Below, in pieces: positions 54,129 through 63,799 of a stretch of DNA of 64,000 nucleotides. The stretch is from Rhynchopus sp. YZ270_cl-10 (Eukaryota > Euglenozoa > Diplonemea > Diplonemida > Diplonemidae), in NCBI GenBank assembly GCA_964035575.1, contig OZ037871.1, positions 1,416,795-1,480,794 on the forward strand, written 5' to 3'. Below the pieces are notes generated by a model that did no database searches, was not told the DNA's origin, and saw nothing but the letters and a program-made list of their open reading frames with translations. The position numbers were made by a program, and so were the translations under genes. The stretch's first letter is position 1. Each line of letters starts with the position of its first letter.

Positions 54129-54190
54129 CCTATGCCACGAGGCTTAGGTGGATGATGTGCACGAGGGGCACATTCATCTTTCAAGTTTTT
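54129..54190 (+). repeat. Subfamily A and B hairpins back to back
   Basis: CCTATGCCACGAGGCTTAGGTG is followed at once by GATGTGC, ACGAGGG, GCACATTCATC, TTTCAAGTTTTT. Confidence 0.6.
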
Positions 54191-54495
54191 CTTTATTTAT
54201 ATCAACCTTCTTCCCCCACCTCCTTCCCCACCCGGGTTTTACACATCTCTCTTCATTGTTTCGGTTGCTCTTCACAGGGTGGGTAATTCCGCCTGTTGAG
54301 GCAAACGTTGCAAATGAGTGAGAGAGTCGAGTACCTTCACAGCAGAGTTATCCACTGCAGTGGAAAAGAATGCGGGAGCGTAAACTAAAACACCCTCCGA
54401 AAAAATGGCAATGGAGTGATCGCAACACAAAGGTGGTGTGTCTTCACGTCGTCACGTTTTCAAAAACTCAAAACAAAAACTTAAAACAAAAATGT

Positions 54496-54532
<37 letters not shown>

Positions 54533-54956
54533 TTTATCTCCCTCTCCTCCCTTTGTGCCTCCCCCCAATACAACACACCTCTCCGGTTTCTTTGTTATTA
54601 TTATTGTCCCCCCGATTTTTTTTTGCCCCACTTTTTTTTTCATTTTCAAAAAAAATGCAACAAAAACAAAAAAAAGACACCATTTTTTTTATCTGTTTCA
54701 CCTTCACCTGTACATCACGCTACACCTTCTGTCGTTGGCAACAGAGCACTCATGCTTTCATCGTTCGTGGGTCACTGGTCCGGAGGTGCCTGTATCTATC
54801 TATTCTGTTTCGTTCCTTCCAGTCTACGGAATGCACTGTGCTCAGGCATGATGCACTCAGGAATCGCTACTGAGGAAGAGTGTCTTTCTTAGTAGTCCCT
54901 TCTTTCTCCTCCCCGCCATCAGAAAGCTCACCTCCCAGGAAGCAAACACAGCAAAG

Positions 54957-55677
54957 ATGAGCGGGCTGAAAGCCGCAGCGATCGGCATTAGCGGGACAGA
55001 CACGATTCTGACGAAGCATGGACTGAACGGGTCGCTTGAGGACTTGGTGGTGAAGATCTTCCCGAAGATTCCCCGTCACGACACAAAGATGTCCTACGAG
55101 CACAAGCAGGCTGGTGTGGACCTGCACTACATTGTGGAGAACAAGTTCATCTATTTGGTGGCGAACGTCAGGGAGGATGAGGACACCATGACAAAACGAA
55201 TCCCGTTCACCTACCTGGACGACATAAAACAAAAGTTCAAGGTGAAGTACGGAGGTGGCCCTGACAAGTACCCTGATGTGAACAGCATGACTGAGTCGCA
55301 GTGCAGACCGTTCGACACAACGATGAAAGAAAGGATGATCTTCTGCAATGACAAGGACAAGGTGAAGACGATCCAGAAGCAGATGGACGAGGTGAAGGAC
55401 ATCATGGAGAAGAACCTCGACACGCTGCTCGAACGAGGCGACAAGATCAACACTTTGGTGCAGAAGACCGAGGAGATCGACTCAGAGGTATGTCGGCACC
55501 CACATTCTCTATTTTTTTTTTATGTCCCACAAACAGGCCAAGACGTTCCGCAAAGGCGCAACAAAGCTGAAAACGACAATGAAATGGAGAGACAGAAAGT
55601 TCCTCATCCTTGGTGTCTTCATTGTCTTGGTGATAATCGGGGTGATAATTCTTGTTGTCGTGGTGTCGTCGGACTGA
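54957..55677 (+). CDS. Longin-domain R-SNARE (VAMP7/YKT6-type with membrane anchor)
   Basis: Two exons (54957-55487 and 55537-55677) with a 49-nt phase-0 intron (GTATGT to AACAG) give 223 aa. Residues 1 to about 120 form a longin-like domain (LHYIVENKFIYLVANVRE, FTYLDDIKQKF). The SNARE motif covers about 134-190: IQKQMDEVKDIMEKNLDTLL, then the zero-layer Arg near residue 160 (ERGDKINTLVQKTEEI). Exon two adds the motif's end, a basic patch (WRDRKF) and a C-terminal anchor (LGVFIVLVIIGVIILVVVV). R-SNAREs pair with three Q-SNARE helices to fuse vesicles with late endosomal, vacuolar or plasma membranes. The stop is TGA, evidence that UGA is a normal stop here. Pyrimidine-rich DNA with several CAGs precedes the ATG. 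Confidence 0.9.
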
Positions 55678-56474
55678 GTGGTGTGGGGCAATTTTTCTTT
55701 GAGATTTTTTGAGAAAACGAGAAAAAAAGCAAAGGCGAATGCCGTCAAAATATATCTAAAAAAAAAACAAAATACAAAGTGAAGAATGCTGGCTCACGAA
55801 GGTCCCAAGACCTAATTTTTTTGGGTGCAGTGGTTCCCATGCTCGAGTCCATCACAACTCATACCCCAATCGTTCCCCTTACATTTTTCCTCCCATACTG
55901 AACTCACAAAATAAATCAAATTGAGCCTAATGAGGACATAGTTACGCTGACTCATGTTCGGTGTACCTTAAAAAACCCCACAAAGAAAGCCAAATTTGCC
56001 ATCTGTTCTCTTCTAGCACAAGCTCAGAAAGCTACAAAATAAACATAAAAAAAGATGACGATTCGGTTGCGAAGCCAACATATTTTTTTGGAAGAAATAA
56101 ATTATCCACACCAAGGTGTGAAAGAGATTCAAAAAGGTTTTAATCTGTCTTCTTGAGTCACAGATACAGTTTAACTGTTTCTCTGTTTCTCTATTTCCCC
56201 GCAACCCAACGCATCCAATGCCCGCATTGAATTGTCTGTGGCACATTTTTTCTTATTTTTTGAGTCCCGGTAGGAACAACAAATAACTGCCAACGCCCAA
56301 CAACCCCGCAAAGTTTCGTTCTGTTTGTACAAAAAAGCTTCCTCTTCCCCCATATGTTTTTGAGATGCCAAGTTTGCACGTGAACACCCAGCACTCCACT
56401 CCCACTCAGAAGCAGTTCACATATGGACACAGAGACGCTATAAACGCAGCTTCGCAGACAAGACCGACACAGCA
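55678..56474. other. Spacer between the SNARE and metacaspase-like genes
   Basis: 797 nt without a gene. Several AG acceptors (CCACTCAG at about 56409, TTCGCAG at about 56458) precede the next ATG. Confidence 0.45.
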
Positions 56475-57536
56475 ATGCCGTACCAAGGCTACCCACCACC
56501 TGGGCTGCCTGCCCACCCCGCACCGCCGTACGCTGTGGGGCAGTCGCCGTACGAGGACCCGGTTGCGGTGCCTCGGGAGAAGCGCAACCCTTGCATTGTG
56601 CACTGCGACCTGGACCAGGCGGACGGGCGTGAGTTGCGACGTGCGTTGGAGCAGCTCACACGTGCCCTAGTCGGTCGTCTCGACGCGTGCGAGAAGATAC
56701 ACGAACAGATGACCGAAGTGATGCGACGCCACAACGAACGTGTGGTCGACAGACGCTCCATAGAGGACACCCGCGGCAGGCTGTCCACATTCACACCTGT
56801 CCCTGACCACGTGCCCGCACCAAGGAAGAACAACGCACGTGGGATACGAAAAGCGCTCTTCATAAGCTGCGGCACAGGGCTGACCTACCAACAGGCCTTC
56901 CTCAGGTTTCTGCAGAACCTGGGCTACTCGCCAGAAGCAACGTTTCTCACGACGAACGACACTGTCGACAAGTCGGAGTTCCCGAACCCCACTGCGAGCA
57001 ACCTCATCGAAGGCCTGCGGTGGTTGGTGCAGATCCACCCCGGCGAGTCCGTGCTCTTCCACTTCATCGGACGTGCCAGCGAAACAGCGCTCTTCCCTAG
57101 CGACGGAGATCACCATGGCAACGCCATCAGGCAGGCCCTCGCTGAGGCCATGCTCAGTATTCACTCATCAAGCAGGATGCTTGCTATCATCGATACAGGA
57201 GACATGGGGACGCCGCTGGAACTGCCGTTCTCGGTAGTGGCCCACCACGCACCAGGGGGCTTTGAGATGACTACTGGGGACGAGGAGGAGCGTTCCGGAC
57301 ACGTCCAGCTCATCTCCACCTACGCAGAGAGGGCCGGCGACATGCAGTCTTCTGGTGCTGGCGTCCTGTCTGCAGCAATCCAAAACGTGCTGAATCAAGC
57401 AATCCACCCCACCTACCGTGCGCTCGCGTCGACGCTGCTGTGGCAGCTCGAGAAGCGACTTGGACGATCCTCCCCTGTGCCCCTCCTGTCGTCCAACAGA
57501 GCGTTCCACCCCGAGTCTGAGTTCGACATCTTTTAG
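56475..57536 (+). CDS. Metacaspase-like protein lacking the catalytic His-Cys pair (pseudoprotease)
   Basis: A single exon of 353 aa. The N-terminus is Pro/Tyr-rich (residues 1-33), as in type I metacaspases. The p20-like fold starts at RKALFISCGTGL (125-136) and includes the landmarks NPTASNLIEGLRWLV (171-185) and PGESVLFHFIGR (189-200). Metacaspases have H-Y-S-G-H-G here; this protein has H-F-I-G-R-A, so Arg200 replaces the catalytic His. At the D-S-C-H-S-G site it has D240-T-G-D-M-G245, so Gly242 replaces the catalytic Cys, while the following LELP still matches the family. The fold is kept and the chemistry lost, as in the inactive metacaspases of trypanosomes. A scaffold or regulator role is inferred. 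Only 61 nt separate it from the next gene's first ATG. Confidence 0.8.
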   Translation: MPYQGYPPPGLPAHPAPPYAVGQSPYEDPVAVPREKRNPCIVHCDLDQADGRELRRALEQLTRALVGRLDACEKIHEQMTEVMRRHNERVVDRRSIEDTRGRLSTFTPVPDHVPAPRKNNARGIRKALFISCGTGLTYQQAFLRFLQNLGYSPEATFLTTNDTVDKSEFPNPTASNLIEGLRWLVQIHPGESVLFHFIGRASETALFPSDGDHHGNAIRQALAEAMLSIHSSSRMLAIIDTGDMGTPLELPFSVVAHHAPGGFEMTTGDEEERSGHVQLISTYAERAGDMQSSGAGVLSAAIQNVLNQAIHPTYRALASTLLWQLEKRLGRSSPVPLLSSNRAFHPESEFDIF

Positions 57537-57615
57537 ATAATAATAACGTGCCCACTAATTTTCTTTCACCCCTTTTCCCCCCAACACCCTACACGACATG
57601 TCACACAGAGACACA

Positions 57616-60600
57616 ATGGGGTATCGTTTCTTGTACGTGCTCCTTGGGGTTGCATTTATCACCTCCTTCCAATGTGTGAGCATGCGTGATGACACGCACG
57701 CGAGCGTGATGTTGCAGTTCAAGAAGGAGAAGAGCAAACGAGAGGTGCGCAACATAGAGAAGCAAATCCCGCACAGACGTAGACGAGCCTCGGAAGATGG
57801 CCGTCTGCAAGAGTTCCGCCAGCTTAAGATACCAACAATGGACGCGTTACTGCCACAGAAGGCCGAACAGATGGCAAACACATCGCGCATTGACTCCACT
57901 GCTAGGACACGACCCTCAAATGGACAGGACTGCGTCGCAACCCAGCTCGTTATTCACTCGGATGTCACCCACCTTTGGGGTCACATGAAGGGAGGAGGTG
58001 CATGCGATAGGGTAGAAAGTTTACAGGTGCGCCAGGTTTCTGGGATTTCCTACTGTGTTCGTTACGTTCGCTCTGACGGAGCTGCGCCGATCCAGACAGA
58101 ACCCGCGGACGTAACGGTAGTGCTGCACTCTCTGCTGTGCTTCTCTTGGGATGCGTTTGACGCAATGCTGTCCTCGTTGCACCAAGGCGCGACGCTCACC
58201 ACTTGCAGCATAGCGAACACCAACGGCATCGTCACGTCTGCTGGCTACGATACATTCTTCAAGCGAGCAGAGGAAGGAGACTACTCCTTGCAGCTCTTTC
58301 CACGGATGGAAGGTGCCTACGAAGGCCACGCGCATGTGTCCGAACGTAGTGAAGAGCGTCCGGTCGCAGTGGTCCACCCCATGTGTTTTGCACTGTTTCA
58401 TCCGCACCTGCCGTACAGCAAAAGTGTGCGTCAGCTCATCCTTGAGCGGAACGCACGCTTTGTAGACAGCACCTCGCGACACGAAAGCGACAGTGCATTC
58501 AGAAACGAGCTTGGGCGGACAATCCTACACGCTGCGGAGACGCACAGACACTTTCCCGACTCTGCCATCACCAGCACCGTTACCAGTCGAGAGGGGTTTG
58601 AGTTCGAGGGTTTCAACCCTCCCCCTCATCGCAAGAACAGCACTCCAGACGTCGCACGGGTGTACACGAAGGCGCAGAAGGAAGCAGATGATACACACCT
58701 GGCCCCTCTCCTCCCAGAGGTGTTGCATTCCCTGCAGCGCCACACAAACGTTTCCCTTCAGGTGGGTGCGCTTCTGGAGGAGACTGAAGAGTTTATTGCG
58801 TGCTTCGAACGTTGTTTCAGTCAGATTCAGACTATCCTTGCTGAGAAGGGCAAAAACACTCACAAACTTGCCAAACGCGTGCGGAAGGCGATGGTGGAGG
58901 TGTCGCACGTGCAGGGGGCCTGGCGAGCACTGAGGGACACTCTATTGACCCCGTTATTTCCACAGGATGCATACGCAAATGAGACATCATCCACAATGAC
59001 AGAGGTACCGATTCTTTCAGAGATTCTCAGCAAGGTGGGCAACGATTCGTACAGGGAGGTCTACACCACCCTTCCTAGCGCGCTGGCTGATCTTGCCGCC
59101 GGGTTTGACGTCAGGCAGGGAAGGGTCAAAAGCGCAATGACGTTTCTCTCCCTGGACGCCACAGCAGTCAAACTCTCAGAATTGGTATTAGAAACTGGCT
59201 GTGTGGAAGTGATGGACCAACTGGGGGCAGGTTTTGGACAGAATCACATTGAGCACAAAAGTCTGTTCTTCAGACTTTGTGAAAAAGTGTTCCCACGAGT
59301 GAGAGTGAGCGGAGGTGCGAAATTCAACCTGAACGTGTTTTCCCAGAAGGTCTTGCCTGGTGCCTTGCCACGGAGCAGTACGATCAAAGCGCATGACTCG
59401 AATGAGCCCCTAGTGGGGTTGTCCTATCCTCGTCGTGGTGCAGCATCGCAGGACTGGGAGGGCATCACCGTTGCGTGGGCGCTGCCGTGTTGCAAATGCT
59501 GCGGTTTTGTGAACGAAGCGATTGACATCATGACTGGTCTGCTTGAATTGGGCGTACCTGTAAGAATTGTCACGCCTTTAAGCGACTGCATGTGCGACGC
59601 TTTCCCACCCCATGTGGAGCACCTCTTCAGCAGCATTTATGTTGCAGGTCAAGAGCTCGTCAACTACAGTAAGAAAAAGGCAAGTCGGAAGGTTCTCTTG
59701 GTGACGCACGGAGTTCCAACGGACTTTGAGGCGATCTGGAAGCACGCTGGTTTTAATGAATCTGAAGGGGATTTCGATCGTTTTTTTATGATCGCAAGGG
59801 TAATGTACGAGTTCACGGTGGCACCCCCCGGGTTTCTGGGTGTGCTGAATAAATACATTCACGAAGCATGGGTGCCCTCCCAGTTTGTCGCAACTATGCT
59901 GAAGAACAGCTCTTTCAAAAGGGGTGTGCATGTTTTTCCGGAGGCCGTAGATATTGCACGGTTTTTCAAACTCCAGGCGAGTACTGTGTTGTTTGACCCC
60001 CCTATCCCTAAGGAACACATCATCACGTTCGGTGCAGATGATGCACCAGACAACTTCAAATTCTTCTCTATGTTCAAGTGGGAGGACAGGAAGGGGTGGG
60101 ATGTTCTGCTTGAGACCTTCATGTCGAGTTTTTCGGACAAGGAGAACGTGTCGCTCTATATCCACACGATACCACACCTGGGGCCACTTGCGACACGCCA
60201 AAACATCACAAGTGCCGCTTTGCGGGTCATCTCAGATCTACGTCGCAGTCAACTCCCTCACGTCTCCATCTTCCACCAAACTTGATGAACATCTCGTGCC
60301 TCAGATGTACTCCGCCTGTGATGCGTTTGTGATGCCGACAAGAGGCGAGGGTTGGGGGCTTCCCATCGTTCAGGCCATGTCGACAGGGCTGCCCACAATC
60401 GCCACGTCTTGGTCAGGCCCTGCAGACTTCATGACCTCTTCTACGTCGTTCCCACTACGCTTCACAGAGGAAGTTATCCCGAGGACATCTTACTATGGTT
60501 ATTCAGAGGGGAAAAAGTGGGCAGAACCTGATCGGGCTCACCTGCGAATGTTGATGAGATTTGTGCGATCCAATTCGAGTGAGGTAAGGGGGATAGGCAC

Positions 60601-60783
60601 TTCGGCCAAGCAACATGTATGTGATAGACATCAGCAACTAAAAACAACAAAACACAGGTGCACGCGAATTTTTCTATTTCAGCTATTTCTTCGCGGTGGA
60701 CTTTTTCATTGTCAAATGCTGCCGCTAAGCTGAAACCTTCCGTCCTAAATATTTTCAAGAGGAATACGTTTCGCAGTCCATGA
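57616..60783 (+). CDS. Type II membrane glycosyltransferase (GT4-like), one frame break
   Basis: ATGs lie at 57598 and 57616; the only AG in the short gap (CACACAG, 57608) lies between them, favouring 57616 (MGYRFLYVLLGVAFITSF, a signal anchor for the secretory pathway). A long lumenal region with no clear motif (about residues 30-620) leads into a GT4-like catalytic part: MFKWEDRKGWDVLLETF, then, in the next frame, CDAFVMPTRGEGWGLPIVQA with the E-G-W-G-L-P nucleotide-sugar site. The frame changes near 60279 (CACCAAACTTGATG), where one extra base ends the first frame at 60285; no intron signal lies there, so it is either a real mutation or a sequencing error. A phase-0 intron follows (60584-60657, GTAAGG to CACAG), and the last exon (60658-60783) ends the protein (VHANFSISAISSRW). 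Sugar and target unknown. Confidence 0.7.
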
Positions 60784-61042
60784 ACTTCGTTCATGTCGTT
60801 GCCCTATGTTTCACAAAAGCATGCTTTCCAGTATCCCAGCTTTTGTCTCAAAAAAATGTGACTACTACGTTGCGGTAGATTTTAACCACTTTTCCTGAAA
60901 GGAACTCCACCACATCATCCAAAAGGGATCGCTTGATTGTGTACACACTTGGCGAAAGGTTATTTTTACCCCTCTTTTTTGTCCAGCCCCTTAAGCTCTT
61001 ATTGTTGGCTCCACACCTCGTTTATATTTATCGCTCCACATA
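60784..61042. other. Spacer after the glycosyltransferase
   Basis: Nothing recognisable up to the TA at 61041-61042 that flanks the next mobile element. Confidence 0.4.
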
Positions 61043-61489
61043 CAGTTGGACAAGAAACTTGGCGACCAAAAAAATTGGCGACCAAATAACTTGGCGACCA
61101 AATAATATTGGCGGATTTTGGGGGTTTTCTTGTAATTGGCGACTTTTTTGGTCGCCAATATTACTTGGTAGGACAGTGGTTCTTAGTAACATTGGTTGGG
61201 AAGTAGCTTTTTTCGCAATTTTTGGTAAAGTTTTTGTGCCTCCCTTCGACTCACCATGTGTATTCTTGGGTGGCGTGCGTGAATGCGTGGCGGAGCTAAT
61301 GTTCGACTTTCTTGAAAGATACGCTGCACCTGGTGCACTGAAGGGGCACCTTTTTTGTACTTGTGACTATTGTATCAATAAGAACCGCTTTCCCACCAAA
61401 TAACTTGGCGACCAAAAAATATTGGCGGATTTTGGAGGTTTTCTTGCAATTGGCGACTTTTTTGGTCGCCAATATTACTTGTCCAACTG
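61043..61489. mobile_element. Mariner-superfamily MITE with repeated ends
   Basis: CAGTTGGACAAG at 61043 and CTTGTCCAACTG ending at 61489 are perfect inverted repeats flanked by TA on both sides, as in Tc1/mariner elements. Both halves also carry a direct copy of an 80-nt block built on ACTTGGCGACCAAA, ATTGGCGGATTTTGG and TTTTTTGGTCGCCAATATT, itself able to fold. No coding frame. The two ends therefore look like tandem copies of a smaller hairpin element. Confidence 0.82.
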
Positions 61490-61707
61490 TAATATGTAAA
61501 AAAAGCTAACTCACACAGCATTGCCTTAGTTCAGGTACATTAACTCGCCTGGGATACAGTGATGAACTACATCCCTGTTTTATCCCAGTGAAGTTGGAGT
61601 TCTCAACTCTACGGACACCATAGGTGTCACAGCACTTCACCCAAGCCTTTTTCAGTGGATTCGTGTGACATAAAGTGAAGTAACACACCACCCATTTCGC
61701 AAAACCA

Positions 61708-62015
61708 GCTCCTTAGCTCCTTAGCTCCTTAGCTCCTTAGCTCCTTAGCTCCTTAGCTCCTTAGCTCCTTAGCTCCTTAGCTCCTTAGCTCCTTAGCTCC
61801 TTAGCTCCTTAGCTCCTTAGCTCCTTAGCTCCTTAGCTCCTTAGCTCCTTAGCTCCTTAGCTCCTTAGCTCCTTAGCTCCTTAGCTCCTTAGCTCCTTAG
61901 CTCCTTAGCTCCTTAGCTCCTTAGCTCCTTAGCTCCTTAGCTCCTTAGCTCCTTAGCTCCTTAGCTCCTTAGCTCCTTAGCTCCTTAGCTCCTTAGCTCC
62001 TTAGCTCCTTAGCTC
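61708..62015. repeat. Octamer tandem array, 38.5 copies
   Basis: A perfect 8-bp satellite (GCTCCTTA) covers 308 nt without a visible change. Perfect homogeneity suggests recent slippage or repair. Confidence 0.97.
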
Positions 62016-62677
62016 AAAAAATGGGCCACTTTTATAGATTGTGCAGTAGAGTAGAGTTTGTACAGAACTCTTGTCCTTTGAGTTCCTTTTTTCACTCCTT
62101 TAGTTTTTCATTTTTACCTTGTGAAGGTCAATTTCAATTTTTCATTTTTCAAAACCACCACAGGTAAGCACGAGACCCACCATTGTTGTTGTTGATTTTG
62201 TTGTGCGTTATTGTTGTTTTACCCTTTGGGTGTCAGTCAGTCGGGTCAGGTCACACTTACTGAAGTTCTCAAAAATTTTCACCAAAAAGAAAACTACTAA
62301 AAAGATTATGGAACTTCCTTTTTATTTGTTTGTGTGTTACAGAGGAAACGGCTCACTCAATCCCCTCCTTCTCCTTCTCCTCCCCTCCCCTCCCCAAGAC
62401 AAAGCAAAATAAAACTACACCGGTAGACAGAGCAACCCTCCCGTCCCATCCCCTCCCCTTTTCCTTTTGGGAAAAATTGCACTCACATACGACCCTTTTG
62501 CTTATTTGCAGGGAAGTGTTGGTTGTAATTGTCCCACATGTTTTCTATTTTAGTGCCCCTAACTGTGTTTTCAGGCACTGTCTTGCCAGTACAATAGTAA
62601 AGTGCCCTTGTCTGGACATCTAGCTGTTTACATACTCGCTTGACTAGTAAGTACCCCCTCTGTCACTGGATGTAGAT
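62016..62677. repeat. Duplicated 0.66 kb unit, copy 1
   Basis: This follows directly after the octamer array. It contains a GTAAGC..GTGTTACAG pair that could be an intron, and a 97-codon frame (62330-62623) shared with copy 2. It is followed by a unique 35-nt stretch and a 40-nt A run. Confidence 0.9.
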
Positions 62678-62712
62678 AAAAAAAGCGAGCCTAGGGCTAA
62701 GTTGAACAACAC

Positions 62713-62755
<43 letters not shown>

Positions 62756-62758
<3 letters not shown>

Positions 62759-62815
62759 CCTTAGCTCCTTAGCTCCTTAGCTCCTTAGCTCCTTAGCTCC
62801 TTAGCTCCTTAGCTC
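62756..62815. repeat. Octamer tandem array, 7.5 copies
   Basis: The same GCTCCTTA octamer as at 61708, but much shorter, starting right after an A run. Confidence 0.95.
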
Positions 62816-63471
62816 AAAAAATGGGCCACTTTTATAGATTGTGCAGTAGAGTAGAGTTTGTACAGAACTCTTGTCCTTTGAGTTCCTTTTTTCACTCCTT
62901 TAGTTTTTCATTTTTACCTTGTGAAGGTCAATTTCAATTTTTCATTTTTCAAAACCACCACAGGTAAGCACGAGACCCACCATTGTTGTTGTTGATTTTG
63001 TTGTGCGTTATTGTTGTTTTCCCCTTTGGGTGTCAGTCAGTCGGGTCAGGTCACACTTACTGAAGTTCTCAAAAATTTTCACCAAAAAGAAAACTACTAA
63101 AAAGATTATGGAACTTCCTTTTTATTTGTTTGTGTGTTACAGAGGAAACGGCTCACTCAATCCCCTCCTTCTCCTCCCCTCCCCTCCCCAAGACAAAGCA
63201 AAATAAAACTACACCGGTAGACAGAGCAACCCTCCCGTCCCATCCCCTCCCCTTTTCCTTTTGGGAAAAATTGCACTCACATACGACCCTTTTGCTTATT
63301 TGCAGGGAAGTGTTGGTTGTAGTTGTCCCACATGCTTTCTATTTTAGTGCCACTAACTGTGTTTTCAGGCACTGTCTTGCCAGTACAATAGTAAAGTGCC
63401 CTTGTCTGGACATCTAGCTGTTTACATACTCGCTTGACTAGTAAGTACCCCCTCTGTCACTGGATGTAGAT
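62816..63471. repeat. Duplicated 0.66 kb unit, copy 2
   Basis: It matches copy 1 with about four substitutions and one 6-nt length change by eye, so over 99 percent identical. It is followed by a 20-nt A run. Confidence 0.9.
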
Positions 63472-63514
63472 AAAAAAAAAAAAAAAAAATGACATGTGGC
63501 ATTCGGCCAAAAAT

Positions 63515-63562
<48 letters not shown>

Positions 63563-63563
<1 letters not shown>

Positions 63564-63799
63564 AGAAGGAAGGGGACAGGGTGCCGAGAAATGTCGAAGA
63601 GTGGGCGGACTGCTTCTTCCCCAGGGGAGGGACCAGGCGAGAGGGAATGACTCCCTTGGCACCGGAGGTGGCGTACGAGGCGCTGGACGCGTGGTGGGAT
63701 CAGCGGGAGGAGCTGGGGCGCGTCGGAGGACGGCAGACGAGTCAGTACGGGGCGCTTAGGGCGGTCCTGGTGCTGATGATGGAGGCGACCTTCAAATAG
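63563..63799 (+). CDS. Orphan C-terminal coding fragment after an A run
   Basis: From the end of a 46-nt A run the frame reads about 78 codons to a TAG, GC-rich and sharply unlike its surroundings. The peptide (VEEWADCFFPRGGTRREGM, EALDAWWDQREELGRVGGRQ, RAVLVLMMEATFK) has no motif I know. There is no start codon of its own unless the Lys-coding A run is read from an ATG at 63494. It may be the 3' end of an unrecognised mobile element or a truncated gene. Confidence 0.35.

Larger units (their letters stand above)
46492..54956. other. Long gene-free spacer (about 8.5 kb)
   Basis: No credible gene on either strand. It contains hairpin repeats (48659, 48883, 49578, 51088, 51742, 52678, 53977, 54129), repeat E (53753), a palindrome (48073-48127), a UUCG-capped hairpin (49067-49115), a CCCCTT microsatellite (about 52400-52430) and a 43-nt A run (about 54486-54528). 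Confidence 0.5.

Noticed and set aside
61708-62015. CRISPR-like array
   Set aside because: There are no spacers; it is a perfect 8-bp satellite in a eukaryotic spacer.
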